Source of the DNA: Clusia tigrina
Taxonomy: Eukaryota > Arthropoda > Insecta > Diptera > Clusiidae
Length of the DNA stretch: 64,000 bases
Reading direction: 5' to 3'
Assembly (NCBI GenBank): GCA_920105625.2
Contig: OV050032.1
Coordinates: forward strand, 132,723,897-132,787,896
Shown here: in pieces, positions 12,640 through 23,894 of the stretch
Position numbering within the stretch: the first letter of the stretch is position 1
Layout of the letters: every line of letters begins with the position of its first letter
The notes under the pieces: generated by a model
What the model saw: the letters and a program-made list of their open reading frames with translations, nothing else
Database searches by the model: none
Told to the model about the DNA's origin: nothing
Position numbers and translations under genes: made by a program

Positions 12640-12753
12640 TACAAAGCCGTAGAAAATTTTTTTTCCTGGAAGCAGAGCAGCGGCAGCATATTTAAAATTC
12701 AACGTTTTTTTTTTGCAAAGCTGAGCAGGCACGAGCATGAACGGTTTTTGCTT

Positions 12754-13749
12754 ATGAACACACAGCGATACAATTTACGACAACGAGAAACAACAAATTA
12801 CAAAGAAGACTCGTTTAGCGGTGACGACATAGAATTTTTCGACAGTAGCAACATCAACATGTCGGAGATGGAAAATCTGGTAGCTCGTATGGAAGCACTA
12901 CAACGTGAAGTACATTCACTACGAGAAAATCAAGGGAATGCAAATGATGGACAACGACAAAATCTTCAGAGAGTCCACATTCCAAAATTCAACAACCATA
13001 ATCCGAAATTATGGTTCGCACAAATTGAAAGATATTTTGCTTTATATGACGTCACATCTGATGCAGACAAATTTGATATTGTTTCTGTGCGCCTTGAAGA
13101 CGACATACTTTTGTCTATTGAAGATATTATCACTAATCCTCCACCAAATAATAAATTTTCTGTTCTTAAAGATCGTCTTATTTCAAAATTTGCTGAATCA
13201 TCTGAGTCTAAACTACGACGTTTACTACAAAGTGGCGAAACTGCTGGTATGAAACCTTCAGAAATTTTGGCTCATATGAAACGTCTAGCTCCTGGAAAAG
13301 GAAATGAAGCCATCATTCCGACAATCTTTCTGGGCCAAATGCCAGAATCAATTCGTCCTCTACTGACTGTGTGGCAAGAAGAAGATATAGACAAGCTGGC
13401 CCAAATGGCCGACAAAATGTTAGACGCTAACAACAACATGGTAAGTGCCATATCATCGGCGCCTTCACGGTTCGACATAGGGATATCGGTGGACGCGTTT
13501 GGTCCTCATATGTCTTTGGCGGACGTTTGTCAAGCGATTAAAAATTTAACCGATAAAGTGGATAAGATTCAACTTCAATCAAATAGTAAAGGCAAATCTA
13601 ATCCTCATCGATCCAGATCTCGTGATCGTTCACGAACTGGTGAAAACACAACTGAGACCGAGCTTTGCTGGTATCATCAGAAATTTGGAGATGCAGTTCA
13701 ACATTGTAAACCAACTTGTCCCCGGTGTAATCCCAACTCGGGAAACTAG
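12754..13749 (+). CDS. Gag of Gypsy element 1
   Basis: Open for 332 codons from ATG at 12754, ending TAG at 13747-13749. It is the structural polyprotein that packages element RNA. A coiled-coil-like segment lies near residues 30-60 ([20 protein letters not shown]), followed by a gag core ([21 protein letters not shown]) and an Arg/Ser-rich tract. The C-terminal metal-binding motif is [21 protein letters not shown], a type seen in insect Gypsy gags and different from the CCHC knuckle. No internal stop. Pol follows in the -1 frame with no ATG near its start, which points to gag-pol frameshifting. Confidence 0.8.
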   Translation: MNTQRYNLRQRETTNYKEDSFSGDDIEFFDSSNINMSEMENLVARMEALQREVHSLRENQGNANDGQRQNLQRVHIPKFNNHNPKLWFAQIERYFALYDVTSDADKFDIVSVRLEDDILLSIEDIITNPPPNNKFSVLKDRLISKFAESSESKLRRLLQSGETAGMKPSEILAHMKRLAPGKGNEAIIPTIFLGQMPESIRPLLTVWQEEDIDKLAQMADKMLDANNNMVSAISSAPSRFDIGISVDAFGPHMSLADVCQAIKNLTDKVDKIQLQSNSKGKSNPHRSRSRDRSRTGENTTETELCWYHQKFGDAVQHCKPTCPRCNPNSGN

Positions 13750-15164
13750 TGGGGCTGTCGTCAGTCGATACAATTTGCTACAGCGGCAATAACAACCTGG
13801 TACAGGAGAATCGCCTACATATCTATGACAAATCTACAAAGGCTAGTTTTTTAATTGATTCCGGATCCGTGGTGTCTGTAGTACCCCCATCTTTAATCAA
13901 AGCAACACTAACACCAACAACAGTAAAGCTTCTCGCTGCTAATCGTAGTGAAATACAAACGAATGGTCATTGTGTTTTCAAACTAGACCTAGGTCTCCGT
14001 CGTGAACTAAAGTGGTTGTTTATTATTGCTGATGTCCAATCGCCCATACTAGGGGCCGAATTTTTAATTTACTATAATTTACTTGTTGATTTGAAGCTGA
14101 GACGTCTGATTGACAATACAACAAATTTAACAAGTCGTGGTGAAATTCGTAAAACCAATGAGTTTAGTATTTCGACATTGTCTACAACAACACCTTTTAA
14201 CGATTTGCTTAATGAATTTATTGATATAACAACAACTTTACATCGTAAATCAACTGCTGAAGCGATTGTGGTCCACAACATAGAAACTTCAGGGAAACCT
14301 CTTGCTGATCGTCCTCGGAGATTATCTGGTGAAAAGCTTGCAGCAGCTAAGGCGGAAATAGATTTTTTGTTGGATCATGGCATTTGTCGCCCTTCTAAGA
14401 GTCCATGGTCCAGTCCAATACATTTGGTCGCTAAGAAAGCTGGTGGATGGCGAGCGTCTGGCGATTATCGGAAACTTAATGCTCAGACTGTTCCAGACCG
14501 ATATCCTATAGCCAACATCAACGAATTTTCCGAAAAATTACATGGCAACTCTGTTTTTTCTACTCTTGATCTTATAAGAGCCTACTACCAAATACCAATG
14601 GCCGATGAAGACATACAGAAAACGGCAGTGTGTACTCCTTTTGGCCTAGTGGAATTTTTATTTATGCCTTTTGGGTTAAGAAATGCCACCCAGACTTTCC
14701 AGAGGTTTATGGATTCTGTTTTGAGAGGTTTCGATTTTGTTTATTGTTACATTGACGACATCATAATCATGTCTGAATCTGTTGAGGAATATCAATCTCA
14801 TTTACGACAAATTTTTGAACGCCTTCGATATTATGTTTTAACCATCAACGTTAACAAATGCCATTTTGGGAAATCTGAAGTACAGTTTCTTGGTTATATC
14901 ATCAATGGTGGTGGTAGCCGACCACCAAATGATCGTGTCACTGCTATTGAAAACTACACCAAACATGAAACCATTTGCGAACTTCGTAGATTCCTCGGTG
15001 TTATCAACTACTATCGTCGATGTATGCTGCTCAATTACAGGCACCGCTCAACGAATTTCTTAGCAACTCTAAAAAAAATGACAAGCGAAAAGTTCCGTGG
15101 CCACCTGAAGCCGAAGATGCATTTTCTTCCTATAAACAAAGCCTTAGTTAAGTCACAATGCTAG
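13749..15164 (+). pseudogene. Protease and reverse transcriptase of Gypsy element 1
   Basis: The aspartic protease core [15 protein letters not shown] lies near residues 34-48. RT motifs follow: [66 protein letters not shown] and the catalytic YIDDIIIM near residues 336-343. After [13 protein letters not shown] the frame is lost, and RNase H resumes in another frame at about 15158, so pol is broken by a frameshift near 15050-15150. RT motifs up to that point look intact. The lack of an ATG near 13749 fits expression as a gag-pol fusion. Confidence 0.85.
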
Positions 15165-16627
15165 CACATCCAGCCCAAATTTCAGACCTAGCTCTTATCA
15201 CAGATGCCTCTGATACAGCTATAGGAGCTGTGCTTAAACAAAAATTCAATGACAAGTGGAGACCACTCGGATTCTTTTCTCGGAAATTGTCTAATGCAGA
15301 AAGAAATTATAGCACATATGACAGAGAACTACTCGCGATCTATGAAGCCGTAAAATATTTCCGTCATATGCTAGAAGCACGCCATTTTATTATAAAAACC
15401 GACCATAAACCGATTGTTTACGCATTTTCTCAAAAACCGGAAAAAGCATCGCCTCGACAATTGAGACATTTCGATTTTATTTCACAGTTTACCACTGAAA
15501 TGGTTTATTTGTCCGACCCTGAAAACACAGTGGCTGATGCACTGTCTCGTCTAAATGCAATTTCAATGCCAACATCAATTTCTATGGAAGAACTTCAATC
15601 AGCTCAAGAATTAGACGAAGAGTTAAAGACCCTATTGGAGGGTAATAATTCTTTAAAACTTCAAGTCACTCATTTTGATTCCACATTAGTTTACTGCCGC
15701 ATATCTACAGGTTATGTTCGTCCGTATGTTCCTAAACCATTGCGTCAACAAATCTTCAATTCAATTCACAACCTTTCTCATCCTAGTGGTCGAGCTAGTC
15801 TTCAACAAATTCGTAACAAATACGTATGGCCTGGTTTGAAAAAGCAAATCACTAATTGGTCCCGAAATTGTTTATCGTGCCAAAGAGCGAAGATTACCAG
15901 ACATAATCGTTTTACACCGAATAAAATAGATGTTCCAGACAATCGGTTTGATCATGTGCATTTAGACATCATAGTGATGCCCCATGTACAGGGTTATAGA
16001 TACTGCCTTACAATGATCGACCGTTTTTTACGATGGCCCGAAGCTGTTCCAATGATGGACATGTCAGCTGAAACGGTCGCAACAGCATTTTGGTCTTTTT
16101 GGATTTCTCGATTCGGTTGTCCTAAAACCATCACAACGGATCAAGCCTACCATCCACAGTCAAATGGAATGATTGAAAGATGGCACAGGACTTTTAAGGC
16201 TGCTTTAATGTGTCAATCTAACGTATCATGGGTTGATATATTACCAACTGTATTACTTGGTTTAAGAACCGCTTTCAAAGAAGATCTTCAAGCTTCTCCT
16301 TCCGATCTACTTTATGGTGGTCAATTACGGCTACCAAATGATTTTTTTGTTGAGTCCGACAGACCTGCAGACTCTTCAGAATTTTTAAGCAAACTTCGTA
16401 CCTATTTTAATCTATTGCGGCCTACACCAGCAGCTCATCACAACAAAAACAAAATGTTCGTTCTAAAAAATCTTGATGATTGCACTCATGTCTTTTTACG
16501 TACAGATGCAATCAGAGAGCCTCTCGAGCCACCCTACACTGGGCCCTATGAAATTGTACAAAGAATTTCTTATCGTTTATACACCATTAAAATAAAAACC
16601 AAAGAAGTAAATATATCAGCAGATTGA
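15158..16627 (+). pseudogene. RNase H and integrase of Gypsy element 1, core deletion
   Basis: RNase H motifs: [34 protein letters not shown] and [11 protein letters not shown]. The integrase zinc-binding region ([28 protein letters not shown]) and the first catalytic Asp (LDIIVMP) follow. The core then reads TTDQ directly into [14 protein letters not shown]. Gypsy element 2 has about 22 more residues between these points, so an in-frame deletion has brought the second Asp next to the Glu region. The DDE fold should be destroyed. A GPY/F module (YTGPYEIV) lies near the C-terminus, and TGA at 16625-16627 ends the frame shortly before the 3' LTR. Confidence 0.85.
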
Positions 16628-16850
16628 CTGAAACCAGCTTTCATTATAAATGATACTCAACCTAATGTAATTCAAACACTAAATACAACATCTACTCAAA
16701 GTTCGCTACCTCCTACTCAAAGTTCTCCAGTATTTCCTCGAAGTACACAATCGTCTCAACGACCGAATTCAAATGCTCCAGCACGTAGTACTCCGTCAAG
16801 AAGAATATCGTTCCAAGCAGATCCTGACTTTGTCACTGGAGGGGGGTGGA

Positions 16851-17078
16851 TGTGGCAGCACCGAGTCTGCCTTCATCACAAAACGATACAGCTGGCAACA
16901 CTGTTGTTAAACATGATAGAAGAAAACAAGTCATTACTCCTCGTCAAGTGTTTGCGTCTACAGCTGTAGCTTTCTAAGTAATGTAATATTAAAGTCATTA
17001 AATTCGTTTTGTTCTTTAATTAATATAATAAAATAGTTGTTAGAGTAAAGTGAGCGTGTTTTATTACGCAGCAACTAT
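16851..17078 (+). repeat. 3' LTR of Gypsy element 1
   Basis: 228 bp from TGTGGCAGCACC to GCAACTAT, preceded by a purine tract (GGAGGGGGGTGGA) that serves as the polypurine tract. An AATAAAA-like signal lies near 17027-17033. The right boundary is set by GCATA, which also lies just before the 5' LTR. Confidence 0.75.
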
Positions 17079-17276
17079 GCATATTTGATTGCGCCGTTAT
17101 AAAATTCAATTCGAAAAAATCGTGTGGAAGTTTTATCTCTGTTCTTTTCTTTCTTTCGTACTTTACTATTGCCCTGTTACGGGAAATTCAAATCGTCAGG
17201 GTAGAATCAACAGGGTAGTGGTAATATTTTTTTTAATATTTACAAATTTTATTATTATCACATTTTCTCCTTTTTT
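17079..17276. other. Spacer between Gypsy element 1 and the leader minisatellite
   Basis: I see no gene. Together with 12472-12520 it is probably the sequence into which Gypsy element 1 inserted. It may be the 5' LTR or leader of the BEL element that follows, but I could not match it to a downstream LTR. Confidence 0.4.
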
Positions 17277-17745
17277 ACACCGTGCCCCTACGAATTTCAA
17301 CGTTAACCGTTGCACTTGTGAATCATTTTTACACCATGCCCCCTTTTTACTTCCGTTGCACGTGTATTAGCTCTGAAGCCATGCCCCTACGAATTTCAAC
17401 GTTAACCGTTGCACGTGTGAATTATTTTTACACCGTGCCCCATTTTTACTTCCGTTGCACGTGTGAATCATTTTTACACTGTGCCCCCTTTTTACTTCCG
17501 TTGCACGTGTATTAGCTCTGAAGCCGTGCCCCTACGAATTTCAACGTTAACCGTTGCACGTGTGAATTATTTTTACACCGTGCCCCCTTTTTACTTCCGT
17601 TCCACGTGTATTAGATTTGAAGCCGTGCCCCTACCATTTATGTTGCAGGTTTTCAACAACCCCTTTTTTACACCGTGACCCTACGAATTTCAATGTTAAC
17701 CGTTGCACTTGTGAATTATATCTACACCGTGTCCCGTCCCATCAA
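17277..17745 (+). repeat. Minisatellite in the BEL leader
   Basis: Four to five irregular repeats of roughly 100-140 bp built from two alternating modules: one with CCCCTACGAATTTCAACG, the other with CTTTTTACTTCCGTTGCACG. Copies of the first module start near 17283, 17384, 17527, 17626 (degraded) and 17668. The array lies just upstream of the BEL gag start at 17811, so it belongs to the element's 5' leader. Confidence 0.75.
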
Positions 17746-17810
17746 AGTTAAAAGTTGGACACGGTTCCCTTTTTTCTATTCCGCCACCGATTTAAACGAA
17801 ATTACGCACA

Positions 17811-18626
17811 ATGTCCGCTCTAACGAAGCTCATCAAGTTAGCAGACGAACTCACAAAGTTCACCTTAAACTTCGATGACCTCCCCGCTGAATTGCATACA
17901 CAATTCACAATCGAACTGGACCAGGAAGAACTGCTATCGGCATGGTATTCGGTTAAAGAAGCGTACAACGCATGCCTTAACTCGGTCGAGGCTGCGGTAG
18001 ACGATAAGGACGAATTAGAACCACTTCAGGATAATTACTTTCAATGCTATCGGAAGTATGTCACATGTGGAGCGCAGATGCGGGAGTGGAGCCAAAAGCC
18101 GAAACCCAATTCCCACTCCCCACCCACCGAAGAGACAACGAATTTGCACAACTTCAACTTGCCCCCATGTGATACAGACTTTTTGCAGGAGATTATCTAA
18201 CCTGGCCTTCACTGCCTTATACATAACCAATACCCGAGTTACCCCCGTGGAAAAGCTATATCACCTCCGCCAGAAAACGACTGGAGAAGCTAAGGAAATT
18301 GTTCAGATGTCCCCCTGACCCATGAGGGCTTCAGTCAAGCCTGGAGTACCCTAGTTTACCGATACGAAAATCCCCGTCTTTTGGTAAATACACAATTGAA
18401 AGTGCTTTTCAATTTGACGCCAGTGACAGAAGAATCAGGACGATACATCAAACGTTTACAGAGAGACATCAACAACTGCATATCCACCCAACGTGTAAAT
18501 AAAATCAATCTCACCAATTGGGATCCCATAGTGGTCTTTTTGTGCTCTACGCGTTTACCCGACATCACCCTTTCAATGTAGGAACAAACAATCCACGACA
18601 GAACTGAAATATCCTCGTGGAAACTG
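17811..18626 (+). pseudogene. Gag N-terminal region of the BEL/Pao element
   Basis: Starts MSALTKLIKLADEL at 17811, a BEL-type gag opening. The frame is kept to about 18190 (PPCDTDFLQEII), then shifts: VTPVEKLYHLRQKTTGEAKE is in a second frame and LLVNTQLKVLFNLTPVTEES (from 18381) in a third. TAG at 18579-18581 interrupts the third frame just before EQTIHDRTEISSWKLMDTF. At least two frameshifts and one nonsense codon make it non-functional. Confidence 0.75.
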
Positions 18627-19694
18627 ATGGACACTTTCTTGACTAGTAGATATCAAACCCTTCAAACTGTAGCCGACTTGAGGACTATGATACCACCATA
18701 CCCATTAAGATACCAACAACAAAAAACACACGAGACCCAAAAGTTACCACCTCCGCAACGGCCTCACACACCATCATTCCGGAAGACCATCAACACCTGC
18801 CCTATCTGTCAGAACCAAAACCACCGTACAAAACAATGCAGTCGATGCCAAGCTATGACAACCGAAGGAAAATGTGCTGCCGTTCAGCAACAAAGACTGT
18901 GCTACAACTGTTTGGCCACATCCCACTCTTCTCGCGAGTGTACTAGCCAATTCCGGTGCGCAGTTTGTGGAACAAATCATCATACCTTGCTGCATGTCCC
19001 CAAAGATACGCCAGCCCGGCACCCAGCCCATAACTCAGACACACCCCGCACAACACAGACGAATCCTTTTAGAGAGAACCCAAAAGCCCATACCACCTTG
19101 ATACAACCACAGGCAACACTTCATCACACCTGGCCCACTACTCTCACCCAGATTCGGCCAAAGTCGGTGTTGCTAGGTATAGCCATAGTACAGATTGTCC
19201 ACAACGGTATCTCATACGCGGCGAGAGCACTCATTGATTCGGGATCCGAAGCAACTTTCATCACAGAACGACTACAACGACAACTACACTTGCCAGTGAA
19301 ATCAGCAAACGCTGAAATCTCAGGATTGACAAATGTAGTATCGGCAAAGGCATCCAAGTCCTGCAATTTCGTGCTGGCATCCCCTCTTAATCAAATTGGC
19401 ATCCCAGCCAACGCCCTGGTATTGGCCCAATTAACAGGCGATTTGCCTACCCTGCAGCTCGACCCATCCAAAGGTCCTCACCTTCAAGACCTACAGCTAG
19501 CTGACTCAACTCCCCCGTACCCTCAACGAATCGATGTCCTACTTGGCGCCGATCTATATCCAAGTATAATATTAGGCGGACTCCGCAGGAAGGTGGCTGG
19601 GTGTTCTAGCACAGGAAACAGTTTTCGGATGGATCCTCACGGGACCAATGCCCACGGAACCGGTCGCCTCCTTCACAACCAACGTCTCCTATAA
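18627..19694 (+). pseudogene. BEL/Pao gag zinc knuckles and protease
   Basis: Continues the frame of 18381-18578. Cys/His clusters read CPICQNQNHRTKQC, then LCYNCLATSHSSREC and FRCAVCGTNHHTLLH, the typical run of zinc-binding motifs before the BEL protease. The aspartic protease core is ALIDSGSEATFITERL near residues 205-220. LGADLYPSIILGGLRR marks the protease C-terminal side, after which the reading is lost by frameshift near 19590-19640 and continues in the next entry. Confidence 0.8.
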
Positions 19695-21216
19695 ACAACA
19701 CGAATCCACAGAGCAACAAGTGGCCCGTTTTTGGGAAATAGAAGAGCCGCCGAAAAAACGTTTTACGACCCAGGCGGACCAATATTGTGAAAATTATTAC
19801 GTCAAAACCACTCGCCGAGCTGAGGACGGCCGCTTCATCGTTTCCTTACCCTTCAAACAAGACATCGAACCACAGTCCGCTCTAGGTCCATCCCGACATA
19901 TAGCATTCAGTCAATTCCTTCGAAATGAAGCAAGACTCAACAGGAATCCCAACCTAAAGGCCCAGTATGATAACGTACTTCAAGAATACCAAAACCTCCA
20001 CCATATGGTGAAAATCCCAGCAAGAGACTCTTCCACCAACCCTTATTACCTACCACATCATGTAGTCCTTAAACCAGAGAGCACCACCACCAAGGTGCGA
20101 GTAGTCTTGAACGCCTCGCAACCCTCCACTAATGGATTGAGCCTCAACAGCTTATTTCACACTGGCCCAGTGTTGCAAACAGACTTAACCCAGTTGATCC
20201 TCAAATGGCGGACCTTTCGATATGTATTCAATGGCGATATACAACAAATGTGTCGCCAAATTTGGATCGACCCCTCGCAGACCCAATTTCAGCGAATCCT
20301 ATTCCATCCCTGCCCCTCACAACCCCTGTCCAATTATGAGTTACAAACCGTCACGTTTGGGGTAAACACCTTGCATCAACTTTCTGATGAAGTAGGGACC
20401 CACGATATCCCAACCGCTCGAAAAACACGTGATAAGCTAATCACAGCCCTCCACTCAGCGGGCTTCTCAATGCGAAAATGGACAGCCAATTCCGAACAAA
20501 TCCTCTGTGACCTCCCAATAGAGCATCTACTTCATGAACAATTCTTAAAATTCGAAGAAACTAGTGTTACACGCACCCTGGGGATCCGATGGAACGCTCG
20601 ATCCGATGAATGCTACTTTCACGTTAACAAACCAGTCATAGCCACGTTCTACACCAAGCGCCAAGTATTATCCTCCATTGCTCAATTATTCGTTCCAGCG
20701 GGATGGCTGGCCCCAGTGATAGTTACAGCCAAAATTCTTATGCAACAAATATGGCTAGATAAGGTCGATTGGGATGATAATATCACTCCACCAAGACTGT
20801 CTAAATGGAAACTATTCCTGGAACAATATCACCACCTGTCCGCAATGCGTGTCCCGCGGTGGATCCGCTCTACCCCCGACAACGAAATTGAACTGCATGC
20901 ATTCTATGACGCATGCCAATTAGCTTACGCAACAGCGGTATACGTTCGCACCCGACACGGCCCATCGCTCTCATCGTCCCTACTTATAGCCAAATCACGA
21001 GTAGCACCAGTTCAAACCGTGTCTCTACCTAGGTTGGAACTCTGTGGTGCCACATTATTGGCAGACGATGTGCAACCCCTACTTCAACAACTAAATGTGT
21101 CACCCCAGCAAGTACATTGCTGGACCGACTCCACGATTGTACTAGCGTGGCTGCAAAAGCCTCCGTGTTCATGGAACATCTTCATTGCTAACCGAGTCGC
21201 CAAATCAGTGAACTAG
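19648..21216 (+). pseudogene. BEL/Pao reverse transcriptase and RNase H, catalytic loop deleted
   Basis: BEL-type RT: YLPHHVVLKPESTTTKVRVV, LNASQPSTNGLSLNSLFHTG and VFNGDIQQMCRQIWIDPSQT. The text then runs TVTFGVN into TLHQLSDEVGTHDIPTARK. The segment expected to hold the YxDD catalytic loop is missing, by an in-frame deletion, so the RT cannot be active. RNase H follows: ELHAFYDACQLAYATAVYVR, VSLPRLELCGATLLADDV and CWTDSTIVLAWLQKPP. A stop at 21214-21216 interrupts before VESRDNPADLASRG. Confidence 0.85.
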
Positions 21217-21239
21217 TAGGTATTCAAAACTGGCATCAC

Positions 21240-21479
21240 GTGGAGTCTCGCGATAACCCAGCCGATTTAGCCAGCCGCGGAAGTTCAGCGGAATCACTGC
21301 TACACAACACCCTCTGGTGGACGGGACCAAGGCAAGATCCCCAAGGCCAAAAACCTCATCAAGACGACCATACACCAATGGAAGGTATGTGTATTAGACA
21401 AAAAAAGGCAGGCGACCCAAATAATGGCAGCACTCCACGTGGATCGGACAGCATATGCACGCGAGTTATATGAGTCGCG
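21240..21479 (+). pseudogene. BEL/Pao pol linker fragment
   Basis: Encodes VESRDNPADLASRGSSAESL and LWWTGP, the conserved motif after RNase H in BEL/Pao pol. It ends where non-BEL sequence begins near 21480, so the integrase N-terminal part is lost or displaced. Confidence 0.75.
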
Positions 21480-21965
21480 AAAAGTAATTCCAAAAAAAAC
21501 AATTAATATACATTTAATGATATTTTATTGTTTCACTTTGGAAGTTACAATCTTAACTGAACTTAAAATGAATTTGTTACCTCTATTTATTACACTTACT
21601 TATTCTTTATTTTCTTATTTTCTTATTCCTCTTCATTCGGCTTTGAATGTGCACTATATGATTTGCAACAGTTTCAATGCAGAATATTTCATTGAACTGA
21701 TTTGCTCAATGAGGAAGAGCTGAAGGTTACTCAATGAAAAACTGAAAGTGAACATATATGAACTTGTCATATTGTAGGAATGAAAATTTGGGAGTAATAT
21801 TTATTTCGTAATGATTAAATGCTAATTATTGGTAAATAGAGTTTTTATGAAAAGATTATTTGAACTCATATGAACTTGTCATATTGTGGGAATGAAAATA
21901 AGGAAGTCACATTTATTGTGAATTATATATATATATATTATATATATACATTCAAATGGCATATT
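21480..21965. mobile_element. AT-rich insertion in BEL pol, unclassified
   Basis: About 485 bp of AT-rich DNA interrupts pol between the linker and the integrase core. It contains two direct copies of a ~30-bp motif (ATGAACTTGTCATATTGTRG) at about 21759 and 21868, and a small TA palindrome near 21925-21950. I find no terminal inverted repeats or coding motif, so its class is unknown. Some pol sequence was also lost here. Confidence 0.45.
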
Positions 21966-21976
21966 GGAAGCAATAG

Positions 21977-22950
21977 TTGGGTATGGGTTGCGGTTCTGAC
22001 GTAACTCGCGCTTTTACAACGCATCAATTTTTTACAGGCATCGATTTCGCCGACCCCTTTGAACTCAAACTAGGCACCAGTCGAGCGATGCGATACACCA
22101 AGGGCTACACATGCATTTTCGTCTGTTTTACGACCAAAGCTATTCACCTGGAGGCCACCACTAGCTTATCAACCCCGTCGTTCTTAGCCGCATTCGCACG
22201 TTTCACAGCTCGGAAAGGTTGTCCAGCAAAAATCTATTCAGACAACGGTCGGAACTTCATCGGAGCGGATCGAAGTTTACGCAACGAACTCCGAATCTTC
22301 CTCAATACTAGCCGTGACCACGTGGTCACACAACCGCAACACCACACTTTGGAGTGGCATTTCATATCTCTAAATGCTCCGCACATGGGAGGCTTGTGGG
22401 AAGCGGGTGTTAAGAGCTTCAAATTACACTTTCGCAAGGTCACAGGTAACTTTAAATATAACTTTGAAGAATTTTGTACACTTCTAGCCAGAATCGAAGC
22501 CTGTCTAAACTCACGGCCATAAGCGCGATGTCAGATGACCCCACCGATCTACAGCCAATGACCCCCGGACATTTTTTGATCGGAACCCCCCTACTAGCAG
22601 CAGTGGAAGTCGAATGTCATGATGACCCGGTTTCCCTTACTAATAGGTGGCGCAGACTCAAGGCCATATCTGAACAATTTTGTACTCGATGGAAAAGCGA
22701 GTACCTTCAGGAGTGCCAACGACGCATCCGTTGGAAAGGAACGCAAGCCAACCTTCGCGAAGGTGACCTGGTCGTCATCCGCGACGACAACCTTCCCCCG
22801 AGCGAATGGCGGCTGGGACGCGTCAATAAGACGTACCCTGGACCCGATGGGAATGTGCGCGTCGTCGATGTTCACACAGCTCGTGGCGTCCTAAAACGAC
22901 CCATTGTTAAACTCGTTGCGCTACCTTCGGCGTCAATGAGCGCCACCTAG
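21977..22950 (+). pseudogene. BEL/Pao integrase core and C-terminal domain
   Basis: Integrase core: FFTGIDFADPF (first Asp), CFTTKAIHLEATTSLSTPSF, KIYSDNGRNFIGADR (second Asp) and HMGGLWEAGVKSFK (Glu), so the DDE residues are present. After EACLNSRP at 22522 the frame shifts to LQPMTPGHFLIGTPLLA, then RWRRLKAISEQFCTRWKSEY and GDLVVIRDDNLPPSEWRLGR, the BEL C-terminal domain, ending at TAG 22948-22950. About 30 residues that normally join the two parts appear to be missing. Confidence 0.85.
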
Positions 22951-23055
22951 ACTAACCTTAACTCTCAACTTTATTTAGGCACCCCCTATAAACACTACTA
23001 TTTTTCCCTTTCACCACACTTTCATTAATTGTAACAAACATTTTACTTCTCAGAT

Positions 23056-23847
23056 ATGACCGACCCATCATCCTCTGACACCTCTCTGGGGAGCCTTGTG
23101 GCCCGGATGAGAGCTCTGCGGACCGAGTCGTTCCCAGACCCCCACAGCTCGGTGAGCAGCCTGGTCGCCCGGCTGAGGACTCTCCGCGCCAGTCCACCCC
23201 GGCGTGATGGACCTCAATGGTCTTGGACAAGCCGGGTACAGAAGCGCGTCCCAACGTCATCATCCTCCTCCGAACCCAACATCTCGTTTGGCAGCCTACC
23301 GGAATAGCCACCCCATGCCGAACCAACGCCAAGTCGCAGAAAGAAGCCCCGGAAGGTAATGCTGATCCAACCAACCCTGAGGTACCCCCGCCAGCAACAT
23401 CATGCTCGAGCAACCGAACCGCCGAAGCCATTACGTAGCGGCCCGAAGGAATCAATCTCCACCCAAACGAGCAGCGGCTCTCAGAGAGCATCGCAGTGTA
23501 CCTCTACTCGACGAGCGGACGAGGTACATCGTCATATGTGCCGCTTGTGTGAGCAACCTCATACACTGAATCGGTGCCGAGCCTTCGCGGCCTTCTCCGT
23601 GGAAGCATGATGCCGAGTCGTTAGCGAGCATGGCTACTGCTATAATTGTCTAGCCACCTCCCATCGCGCACGGCAGTGTACCAGCAACTTCCGGTGCCGC
23701 GTGTGTCACTCGGAACACCACACACTGCTACATCCAGAGGACGCTGACCCCTTCATGGCAAGGTTCATGGCGGGCATGCCATACTTCCCCCGCACCCCCG
23801 GACCGCAAGGAAAGAAATCCCCCCGAAGTCACCCCTCCAACTAAACC
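23056..23847 (+). pseudogene. Extra zinc-knuckle ORF downstream of BEL pol
   Basis: Starts MTDPSSSDTSLGSLVARMRA at 23056, about 100 bp after pol. A repeated element (SLGSLVARMRALR, SVSSLVARLRTLR) opens it. The frame is lost near 23305; a Cys/His array follows: MCRLCEQPHTLNRC, then TGA at 23608-23610, then YCYNCLATSHRARQC and FRCRVCHSEHHTLLH. This is the same knuckle order as in the element's own gag, but the two differ widely in sequence. It sits where LTR elements may carry env, yet has no signal peptide or membrane segment. It may be a second gag-like protein of the element. Function unknown. Confidence 0.6.
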
Positions 23848-23894
23848 CCCCGAGTGCCAGCAACTTCAGTTGCACCCGAAACCCCCATACTAAT

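Larger units (their letters stand above)
12521..17078 (+). mobile_element. Gypsy element 1 (Ty3/Gypsy LTR retrotransposon, defective)
   Basis: An LTR starting TGTGGCAG is seen at both ends (12521 and 16851), with GCATA at 12516-12520 and 17079-17083 as the probable target-site duplication. Internal order is gag, protease-RT, RNase H-integrase. Gag and the first pol ORF are in different frames, consistent with frameshifting. The element is defective: truncated 5' LTR, a frameshift near 15050-15150, and a deletion in the integrase core. Its LTR start and gag zinc-binding motif resemble Gypsy element 2, so the two belong to one lineage. Confidence 0.85.

Noticed and set aside
12521..17078. Reading Gypsy element 1 as a functional element
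   Set aside because: Truncated 5' LTR, broken pol frame and a deleted integrase core exclude autonomy.
18015..18230. Minus-strand frame over BEL gag
   Set aside because: The plus strand gives recognisable BEL gag; nothing supports the antisense.
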